Source: Desulfobacterales bacterium
GTDB taxonomy: Bacteria; Desulfobacterota; Desulfobacteria; Desulfobacterales; JASFBJ01
Length of the DNA stretch: 10,352 bases
Reading direction: 5' to 3'
Assembly: GCA_030149585.1 (NCBI GenBank)
Contig: JASFBJ010000114.1
Location: forward strand, 1 to 10,352
Of this stretch, positions 1 to 5,585 are shown one piece after another. The notes under the pieces are model-generated. The model ran no database searches. It was not told where the DNA came from and saw only the letters and a list, made by a program, of their open reading frames with translations. Within the stretch, counting starts at the first letter, position 1. The number at the start of each line of letters is the position of its first letter. Made by a program: the position numbers and the translations under genes.

Positions 1-252
1 AGAACTGGTTCCCATTCTGAGCTATTCAAAAAGTAATAAATGACGGTAGCGAACGGCTAAATTCAGCGGCAGGCATGGAACGAAACCATTGGTGAAAAAT
101 ATCAAACTGCAAATTACGACAATACCAAAAAATGCGCAGACACTGCCTGTCCGCTGCAATTATTTGTGTACGCCCGGCATGGGCGTGATCTTATGGGGTG
201 AAAGTCCCCTGCAACTATCCGTGAGACATGGGATAATATCCGTAAATCTTTA
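1..252 (+). ncRNA. Group II intron 5' RNA segment (partial, degenerate)
   Basis: This stretch leads directly into a group II intron-type reverse transcriptase and has short stem-loops of the kind found in intron domain I. CGCCC (171-175) pairs with GGGCG (181-185). GGGG (195-198) pairs with CCCC (206-209) around TGAAAGT, the common 'GTGAAAGTCCCC' look of bacterial group II introns. TATCC (216-220) pairs with GGATA (231-235). The intron's true 5' end is not identified. The RNA-like segment joins the reverse transcriptase reading frame at about 214-225 with no room for the usual N-terminal coding part, so an internal deletion is likely. Nothing else was recognised in bases 1-120. A covariance-model search was not possible here. 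Confidence 0.5.
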
Positions 253-1170
253 ATGGAAGGTTGCTACGAGCCTTCACCGGTTCTGAGGGTAGAGATACCC
301 AAACTGGCAGGGGAAACCCGGGCGTTGGGGATACCTACCGTGCAGGACAGGCTGATTCAACAGGCTGTTGCCCAGATGTTGACACCATGCTTTGATCCGT
401 ACTTTTCGGAATTCAGCTATGGTTTCAGACCCGGGCGATCAGCACATGACGCGGTTAAGAAGGTGTGTGAATACATTTGTCAAGGGTATAAGATAGCCGT
501 AGACATGGATTTGTCGAAGTTTTTCGATCGTGTAAACCATGATGTGCTGATGCACAGAGTGGCAAAACGAATTCGCGATAAACGGGTATTGCGTTTGATT
601 GGTAAGTATTTGCGTGCCGGGGTGGAAGTAAACGGTCGTCTGCAAAGCACCCGAAAGGGCGTTCCACAAGGAGGCCCGCTTTCACCGTTACTGGCTAATA
701 TCCTTTTAGATGATCTTGATAAGGAGCTTGAAAAGCGTGGACACAAATTCGTAAGGTACGCTGACGGCTTTATCATTCTGGCAAAGAGCCAGCGAGCAGG
801 AGAAAGAGTGAAGCGCAGTATCCAGAGGTTTCTTAAGGTTAACGAGGATAAAAGCCGTGTGGCTCCAACAGATCAGGCCACCTTCCTTGGCTTTACCTTT
901 AAGGGGGGAAAGATTCGCTGGTCTGACAAGGCATTCCATGAGTTCAAAAGACGGGTAAAACATCTAACAGGCCGCAGTTGGTCTGTCTCGATGGGTTACC
1001 GCTTTATGAAACTTACGCACTTACTTATGATTACTTTGAAACAAGATATGCTGAGAAATTGTAAACAAAAAAGAAAACGTAAAACTAGTCTTGAATTGAT
1101 TGCCGGAAAAGTTCCTTATATGGAAAGTTTTGATCAAAACAATCTAATATTATTAGGCATCTCAAATTAG
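253..1170 (+). pseudogene. ltrA: Group II intron reverse transcriptase/maturase, internally deleted and catalytically dead
   Basis: The 305-residue frame carries the fingers and palm of an LtrA-type group II intron reverse transcriptase. Visible blocks are RVEIPK (12-17), LGIPTVQDRLIQQAV (25-39), the YGFRPGRSAHDAV block (56-68), DLSKFFDRVNHD (86-97), GVPQGGPLSPLLANILL (136-152) and the YADG site (169-172). Three defects point to decay. The catalytic YADD is YADG (codon 766-768, GGC). About five residues are missing between RFL and KVNEDKSRV (near 192-196). The frame leaves the family after MGYR..KL (about residue 254, base 1012), so most of the maturase/X and DNA-binding regions are absent. 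Homology runs upstream of the ATG without a start (ETWDNIRKSL, bases 223-252) until an in-frame stop at 199, so the N-terminus is also lost. The last 50 residues are foreign. Family assignment is strong; loss of function is inferred from the lesions. Confidence 0.85.
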
Positions 1171-1392
1171 CTTGATGCATATGCCCCGCCCCGTCCTCAA
1201 CAGCAAATGAAAATTATTGGGAATAAGCGTCCAGGCAAAGCAAACCGTACCGGTGTCGTCAATTATTCCGCCAAGACGATCCAGGAAATTATTGCAGTCT
1301 GCATCATCTCTAAAAATCTTACAACGCTCAATACCACGCGCGATAATGTGATGCATCGCACCCGGCGCGTCTATTCTTGATTTTCGCGGCAT
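1162..1392 (-). pseudogene. Truncated REP-associated (Y1/HUH) transposase, N-terminal remnant
   Basis: From the ATG at 1392 the product starts MPRKSRIDAPGAMHHIIARG and runs 76 residues. It resembles the N-terminus of RAYT/IS200-like REP-associated tyrosine transposases, including the IERCKIFRDDAD..NFLDRL block and the IPNNFHLLLRTG block. Full-length members are usually about three to four times longer. The family's HUH metal-binding motif, normally His-hydrophobic-His (HFH), reads Asn60-Phe-His62 (codon at 1215-1213 is AAT). The frame leaves the family straight after RTG and stops at 1162. The region with the catalytic Tyr is missing, so no active transposase is expected. A start at 1410 is possible in frame, but the family begins at MPRKSR. 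There is no clear ribosome binding site. Its 3' end overlaps the tail of the facing reverse transcriptase frame, which marks a junction between two decayed elements. Confidence 0.8.
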
Positions 1393-1441
1393 TATTAAAC
1401 CATAGCACAATAACCATTATTTGAAAACTATAAATATAAAG

Positions 1442-1490
1442 GGCGTCCCCCGAAGTTACACGAAGTTACAAAGGCGTCCCCCGAAGTTAC
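1442..1490. repeat. 18-bp direct repeat behind the transposase remnant
   Basis: GGCGTCCCCCGAAGTTAC occurs exactly at 1442-1459 and 1473-1490. An extra copy of the CGAAGTTAC half lies at 1461-1469, giving three CGAAGTTAC units in 40 bp. On the minus strand these read GTAACTTCGGGGGACGCC, just upstream of the truncated REP-type transposase. They are probably remnants of that element's flanking recognition sequences. This is inferred from position only. Confidence 0.7.
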
Positions 1491-1493
1491 CCC

Positions 1494-2297
1494 TTAAGCA
1501 ATGGCACTTGAATTAAACATCCAGTCAACTTTCCGGTTAAAATCCTGCTGAACCATACTGATCAGGTTATACTCTATTTCCTTTGCCGGCTGATCAGCCT
1601 GGTCATCATTTAAATATCTTGAAAATAGATTATTTACGGCATCCAACACATCCGGTAATTTTTCATCAGAGGCTGTTATGACCTCTTGCATTTTATCGCT
1701 GACCTCATCTATTTTTGCCAATACTTTGGTCAGGGGTGATTTATCCATTGCCATTGACTTGCGTGGCTGTTTTTCCGGGTCAGCTAAAATCGCCTTAATT
1801 TCAACTTTGGCCTTTTGCTCAATAAATAGCTGTTTTTCATATGAATATTGTGCTTCAACTCCTGCAATTGTATCCAGATTTTTTATTTTTTCGGCGTTTT
1901 TGAGCAAATGCTTCATATCACCAGCCATAAAATCCTGCAAAATTTTGTCAATACCCTTAAGAACTTTTTTAATATCTATAAGTTCCTTTTTGTTCAGATC
2001 TCCATCCACTGTCAAAGAAAATGATTTGCTGCTGGAATAGCTGAATTCGCGGTTTTTTTCCCAGGACAAAGCCCCTTTCCGCCAGGCCAGATTTTCATAA
2101 GAAAGGTAGTCAGCTTCAGCCTTGGCGTCATACGATAAGGTGACCTTATCCCCCTCGTCCGTGTATATGGACAAATCAAGATCCTTTTCACAGGATGCTG
2201 ATATGTGGCTCTGTTTCTCTGCCTTAAAATTTTGAATGATGACCCCTGAATTTGGTTGCTCTGTTGCCGGACTGGTTGATTGCGTTTGAATATGCAT
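1494..2297 (-). CDS. Hypothetical protein, soluble, charged, possibly flagellum-linked (DUF5610-like segment)
   Basis: This is a complete 267-residue frame. On the minus strand the ATG at 2297 is preceded by AGGGGAG at good spacing, which supports the start. The product has no signal peptide or membrane segment and is rich in Lys, Asp, Glu and Ser. A Ser/Thr/Gln-rich N-terminus (1-40) is followed by DLSIYTDEGDKVTLS (41-55), a beta-type segment, then SFSLTVDGDLNKKEL (92-106) leading into helices up to FMAGD (123-127). The rest (128-267) is mainly helical. The order 'DGD(L)..EL, helix, F..GD' resembles uncharacterised proteins of the DUF5610 type often found with motility genes in Gammaproteobacteria; I recall this resemblance and could not test it. 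A sigma-28-like promoter lies upstream, which fits. No enzyme motif is visible and the function is unknown. It stands alone between mobile remnants and a palindromic element. Confidence 0.8.
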   Translation of the reverse strand: MHIQTQSTSPATEQPNSGVIIQNFKAEKQSHISASCEKDLDLSIYTDEGDKVTLSYDAKAEADYLSYENLAWRKGALSWEKNREFSYSSSKSFSLTVDGDLNKKELIDIKKVLKGIDKILQDFMAGDMKHLLKNAEKIKNLDTIAGVEAQYSYEKQLFIEQKAKVEIKAILADPEKQPRKSMAMDKSPLTKVLAKIDEVSDKMQEVITASDEKLPDVLDAVNNLFSRYLNDDQADQPAKEIEYNLISMVQQDFNRKVDWMFNSSAIA

Positions 2298-2342
2298 GTG
2301 TTCTCCCCTTTTATTATTGATGATCCCTTTCCTTTAAAAAAT

Positions 2343-2370
2343 ATATCGGGCGGTTTCTCAAATAACTTTA
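2343..2370 (-). promoter_or_regulatory. Sigma-28 (FliA)-like promoter for the 267-aa hypothetical gene
   Basis: On the minus strand, TAAAGTTA (2370-2363) is followed after 12 bases by CCCGATAT (2350-2343). The sigma-28 consensus is TAAAGTTT-N11-GCCGATAA. The -35 matches 7 of 8 positions and the -10 matches 6 of 8, with one extra spacer base. The -10 ends 45 bases upstream of the gene's ATG. A chance match is possible in AT-rich DNA. Confidence 0.45.
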
Positions 2371-2499
2371 GAGGTTTTGATAAAAAAATATAAACTGATT
2401 TTGGCATCCTTCAAATTTAGTTTATAATTTGACCAAACAAAAGCATTCTCTTCATTAAAATAAAAGGATATACAAATATCTTTAGAAGGAACGAGGACA

Positions 2500-2815
2500 A
2501 AATAACTTCCTCAACTATGCATCACAGCTTCAGGCCATCTTTGCCCGATCTGCCTGATCTGAAATAGCTCGCTATTCGTGCAACTTTTATACTTAGGGCT
2601 CGCGCAAAAATAACTTTACATTTTAAGCGCCGATGCATCCAGCCTGGCTGCGTTGCGAAAGTTCGGAATATGCTTGATATTCCTGCACTTTCGCGCCTTG
2701 CCAGCCTGGCGCCTCAACACTTAAAATTGCCAACTTATTTTTGCGCGAACCCTTAATTACAGATCGGGTAGATCGAACAAACCTAAATCTGTGCGCCTAC
2801 TTGTGGAAGTTATTT
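2500..2815. repeat. Outer long imperfect palindrome (MITE-like), interrupted by an inner element
   Basis: The left arm (2500-2565) and right arm (2755-2815) are imperfect inverted copies. Both ends read AAATAACTTCC going inward (2500-2510, and the reverse complement of 2815-2805). Further in, GATCTGCCTGATCTGAAAT on the left matches GATCTACCCGATCTGTAAT on the reverse strand of the right arm. The bases between the arms are an unpaired stretch (2566-2594) plus a second palindrome. There is no coding capacity. The right end lies 7 bp after the stop codon of the GRE gene, so as RNA it could also act as a 3' stem or terminator for that gene. It accounts for most of the 525-bp gap between the flanking genes; the remaining 2298-2499 is the promoter region of the hypothetical gene. 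Confidence 0.75.
2596..2752. mobile_element. Inner palindromic MITE-like element, about 157 bp
   Basis: This is a near full-length inverted repeat. The left end GGGCTCGCGCAAAAATAA faces GGGTTCGCGCAAAAATAA on the opposite strand of the right end. Symmetry continues through TTTTAAG, CCAGCCTGGC-type segments and GCGAAAGT to a centre at about 2674, where GGAATA (2665-2670) faces TATTCC (2678-2683). TTA directly repeats on both flanks (2593-2595 and 2753-2755), consistent with a 3-bp target duplication. It has no open reading frame, so it would need a transposase supplied in trans. It sits within the outer palindrome and probably inserted after it. Confidence 0.8.
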
Positions 2816-2822
2816 CTATATT

Positions 2823-5282
2823 TTAAGAAAAACTTAACTCAGTCCTTTTAATGATCTGATCCTGAACAGGCTGGGTCAGGTCAACATAATAAGCGGAAAA
2901 GCCGGCCACCCTGACTACCAGGTCGGAATACTTATCCGGCTTGGTTTGAGCGTCCAGTAAGGTGGCTCTGTCCAGAATATTAAACTGAATATGGTGAATA
3001 CCAAGGTCAACAAAGGTGCGCATCAATGCGATAAAATTTTCTCCGTTATTGCGCAAAAGCTCCTGCGGGGTAAATTTCTGGTTAAAAAGATGAGTAAAAG
3101 TGCCGGCGTGGTCAATTTTACTTACCGACATCATCGTGGCACTGGGGCCTTTCATGTCTGAACCTACCTCAGGAGATACTGTTCCATCGGCAAACAGCCC
3201 TCGATCTTTACGCCCATCAGGGGTTGCACCGGTAGTCCCGCTATAGTCAAAATAGGAGGATGCACCAGTGCCATCTTCATTAAAGGAAGTTCCCCAAATA
3301 TTTTTAAATTCTTTTACAACATTATTGGTTCGTTTATAAAAGTCTCTACCGATCAGATCAACATAGTCATCGTTATTGCCCCATTTGGGAGGTTCATTAA
3401 GAAACATCTCACGCATGTCATCTTTGCCTTCCCAATTATTTTTCAAGGCTTCAACGAGCTCTGCCATGCTGACCTTTTTTTCTTCAAATACCAATTTTTT
3501 CATGGCTGCCAGGGCATTAATAATAGTTACCTGACCAATAGTCTGAATGATCGTGTTAGCGTAATATTTATAATCCCTGCAATCCTGACCAACATCAAGA
3601 CAATCATCAATAACTCCTGACAAAAAGGGCTGGGGCAGATAACGACTGTCTAATACATCAACCAGATTATAAATGCTTGTCAGTTTTTTAAGAAAAAATC
3701 TGAGCTGCTCCTCATAAGCCAGCATGGCATCTTCTATTGATTCCCAGGTTAAAGGATCACTTGTTTTTGGACCCATCTGTTTTTCGGAAAACTTCTCAAA
3801 CCCTTGATAAAGTGCATATTCAAAAACCTTGGGCAAAGCAAACATGCCACCTAATGCACGATTGCACATTGCCTTGCCGGGCAACATCCAGCGCATACAA
3901 CCATCTGTGGTATAATCTCTGGCATCTTGCAGAGGTATTCCAAGATTTGTTAAAAAGGGCAACATCATACTATCATTAAAAAATGAATATACTCCAGGCT
4001 GCTTAAGCAGGGACTCCTGTATTTTTTTATAAAAAGATTGCGGTGTTTGGGAATGCACCCGTACTGCAATGGCTGGCTGGTTATGCCCCATCTCATTTTT
4101 AGCATCCATGATTATATAGGTCATCTCATTGGTAGCATCAGCACCATTTTCGTCAACTCCGCCAATGGTGGTTACCCTGGTAATTAATGGACCGGCTGAA
4201 GGCTGGGAGGGTGGTATTAAAGCCCCTTCTTCATTAAACTTGAGCATTAAATGTTCAACCAGTTCCTGAGCCTCTTCATGGGTCAGGGATCCTTGCTCTT
4301 TTTCCATTTTATAGAAGGGATAAAATATCTGATCCATTCTCTCGCCGTTTCCTGATGACTGAGTATCCAAAACTCTGGCTACCAGGTTAACAAACCAGTA
4401 AAACTGCAATGCTTCATGCAATCCCCTGGGCGGATTTTCAGGAACTCGCTCACAAATACCGGCCATATTTATTAATTCAGCTTTTTTAGCCTCATTTTTT
4501 TCCTTTTCAGCTTCTTTGACAAGCAGGTCTGCAAATCTTTTTCCCTGCCGTATAACTGCTTTGGTATAAATGATTACAGCTTCATAAAACTCTTTTTTCT
4601 TAAGATATTCCTCAACATGCAGGTTAAAATCAGGATCTGCTTTAATTTCAGCCAGTTTATCTTCAGCCTCTTTAATGATTCCTTTTAATCCTATTTTGAA
4701 TATTTTTTTATAATTGGGGGTCCCCACATGGCCTCCGTGCATCCATAAATAAACCCCCTGCTTGCCAAATGCCCAGTAATCCAGAATATCTTTAGGCAGC
4801 AGCGATCTTTCCATGCCGTGAACTGATTTGCCGCGCCAGTAGCTATGAATTTTATGCAGCTCTTCTCTTTTTTTGTCATCCGGCAGCAGCATTTGATATT
4901 CACCGTCAATTGCCTTATCCAGCCAGCCGCTCCACTTTTCAGGGAAGGTGATCAAAGAACTGGGTTCGCCTGCGATATTACCAACGATTTTTTCATGGGG
5001 CAAAATATACAGAGTCCGGTTATCCAGATAATGGGCCATGGCTTTGGCGCGTTTTAAAATAATTACGTCGTTTTCAGCCATTTTGTAGCCTTCTGTAATT
5101 AGCTGGGCCCTTTCAATGCACAGCCTGACTTCGTCCCGATATGGCATGCGCCCTTTTTCTTTAACCCGTTCAACCTTGCCTTTGCCGGCCTCAATACGCC
5201 CGGCACCTCTACCGCCTTTGCTCTTATAAGCGGGAAACGTACTCATTCGTTTGGTTATTCGCATTTTTTGCAGGTTTTCCAT
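2823..5282 (-). CDS. Glycyl radical enzyme (PFL2/diol dehydratase-like superfamily), substrate unknown
   Basis: The 819-residue product is a complete pyruvate formate-lyase-type glycyl radical enzyme of about the usual length (roughly 780-860). The start at 5282 has an AAAGGGGG ribosome binding site on the minus strand and keeps the family N-terminal region (CIERAQLITEGYK, 55-67). A Lys/Gly/Arg-rich leader covers 18-45. The radical loop near the C-terminus is RVAGFSA (791-797) with Gly794, the residue oxidised by a radical SAM activase. The thiyl-forming cysteine is most likely Cys462 in DGCMRW (460-465). In many eliminase and decarboxylase GREs this loop reads GCVEP, with a catalytic Glu two residues after Cys. 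Here that position is Arg464, and Cys473 lies close by. This argues against a standard choline lyase, glycerol/propanediol dehydratase, hydroxyproline dehydratase or isethionate lyase; an arylacetate decarboxylase-like, X-succinate synthase-like or new activity remains open. No activase or small subunit is adjacent. It should be cytosolic and strictly anaerobic. Confidence 0.95.
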   Translation of the reverse strand: MENLQKMRITKRMSTFPAYKSKGGRGAGRIEAGKGKVERVKEKGRMPYRDEVRLCIERAQLITEGYKMAENDVIILKRAKAMAHYLDNRTLYILPHEKIVGNIAGEPSSLITFPEKWSGWLDKAIDGEYQMLLPDDKKREELHKIHSYWRGKSVHGMERSLLPKDILDYWAFGKQGVYLWMHGGHVGTPNYKKIFKIGLKGIIKEAEDKLAEIKADPDFNLHVEEYLKKKEFYEAVIIYTKAVIRQGKRFADLLVKEAEKEKNEAKKAELINMAGICERVPENPPRGLHEALQFYWFVNLVARVLDTQSSGNGERMDQIFYPFYKMEKEQGSLTHEEAQELVEHLMLKFNEEGALIPPSQPSAGPLITRVTTIGGVDENGADATNEMTYIIMDAKNEMGHNQPAIAVRVHSQTPQSFYKKIQESLLKQPGVYSFFNDSMMLPFLTNLGIPLQDARDYTTDGCMRWMLPGKAMCNRALGGMFALPKVFEYALYQGFEKFSEKQMGPKTSDPLTWESIEDAMLAYEEQLRFFLKKLTSIYNLVDVLDSRYLPQPFLSGVIDDCLDVGQDCRDYKYYANTIIQTIGQVTIINALAAMKKLVFEEKKVSMAELVEALKNNWEGKDDMREMFLNEPPKWGNNDDYVDLIGRDFYKRTNNVVKEFKNIWGTSFNEDGTGASSYFDYSGTTGATPDGRKDRGLFADGTVSPEVGSDMKGPSATMMSVSKIDHAGTFTHLFNQKFTPQELLRNNGENFIALMRTFVDLGIHHIQFNILDRATLLDAQTKPDKYSDLVVRVAGFSAYYVDLTQPVQDQIIKRTELSFS

Positions 5283-5355
5283 ATATCCCCCTTTATTTGA
5301 TTAAGGTCATAATGAACAAAAATAAATTACAGCTTGAATTAATAAGATAATACAT

Positions 5356-5384
5356 AGAATAGATTTGATCAAGAATAAAATCAA
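5356..5384 (-). promoter_or_regulatory. Candidate promoter for the glycyl radical enzyme gene
   Basis: On the minus strand, TTGATT (5384-5379) and TATTCT (5361-5356) are 17 bp apart and lie 73 bp upstream of the ATG. An inverted repeat, ATTTGAT (5363-5369) with ATCAAAT (5380-5386), overlaps the -35 and spacer and could be an operator. The 8-bp palindrome TTGATCAA (5365-5372) is inside it. Because the sequence is AT-rich, other register choices, such as TTGATC with TATCTT 17 bp apart, are nearly as good. Confidence 0.3.
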
Positions 5385-5386
5385 AT

Positions 5387-5407
5387 TTATTATTATTATT
5401 ATTATTA
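5387..5407 (+). repeat. (TTA)7 trinucleotide microsatellite
   Basis: Seven perfect TTA units sit in the divergent control region, next to the putative operator of the glycyl radical enzyme gene. Copy-number change here would alter promoter or operator spacing. No functional claim is made beyond the repeat itself. Confidence 0.9.
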
Positions 5408-5448
5408 TCTATAACTTCGCTGATTTTTCAGGGTATCAACAGGACAGG

Positions 5449-5468
5449 ATACCAATCAATACCAATCT
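5449..5468 (+). promoter_or_regulatory. Tandem 10-bp repeat abutting the -35 box (operator candidate)
   Basis: ATACCAATC(A/T) occurs twice head to tail at 5449-5458 and 5459-5468, a spacing of one helical turn. The second copy overlaps the first base of the TTGACA box at 5468. Direct repeats one turn apart beside a promoter suggest an activator or repressor site. The regulator is unknown. Confidence 0.4.
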
Positions 5469-5497
5469 TGACAATCATATGTTTTTAATTATAGAAT
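5468..5497 (+). promoter_or_regulatory. Sigma-70-type promoter for the hydantoinase-deacetylase-epmA operon
   Basis: TTGACA (5468-5473) is followed after 18 bp by TAGAAT (5492-5497). The -35 is a perfect consensus and the -10 matches 5 of 6 (TATAAT). The predicted start at about 5504 leaves a leader of roughly 80 nt before the ATG at 5586. Confidence 0.6.
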
Positions 5498-5550
5498 GTA
5501 TTGATTTTTAATACTGGCTTATAGACTTATAATCAATTATATATATTCTG

Positions 5551-5574
5551 GTATATATTCAGGTATATATTCAG
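5551..5574 (+). repeat. Tandem 12-bp repeat in the leader, next to the ribosome binding site
   Basis: GTATATATTCAG is repeated exactly at 5551-5562 and 5563-5574, with a weaker third unit (ATATATTCTG, 5541-5550) before it. The last copy runs into the AGGGGAAA ribosome binding site (5573-5580) of the hydantoinase-like gene. A role in translation control or regulator binding is possible but unproven. Confidence 0.75.
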
Positions 5575-5585
5575 GGGAAACGGTT

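Noticed and set aside
1442..1490. CRISPR array
   Set aside because: There are only two full repeat copies, the gap is 13 bp, no cas gene is present, and it sits next to a transposase remnant.
2012..2407. 131-aa minus-strand frame overlapping the 267-aa hypothetical gene
   Set aside because: It is a shifted frame across that gene's 5' end and promoter, with Arg/Pro/Ile-rich, non-protein-like content and no ribosome binding site.
2823..5282. Assignment as benzylsuccinate or alkylsuccinate synthase alpha subunit
   Set aside because: No small subunits or activase are adjacent, and the motif cannot be matched with certainty from memory. It is left as a possibility only.
5363..5386. FNR/CRP-type site (TTGAT...ATCAA)
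   Set aside because: The half-sites are 10 bp apart in this register, whereas FNR/CRP sites have a gap of about 4-6 bp. It is kept only as a generic inverted repeat.
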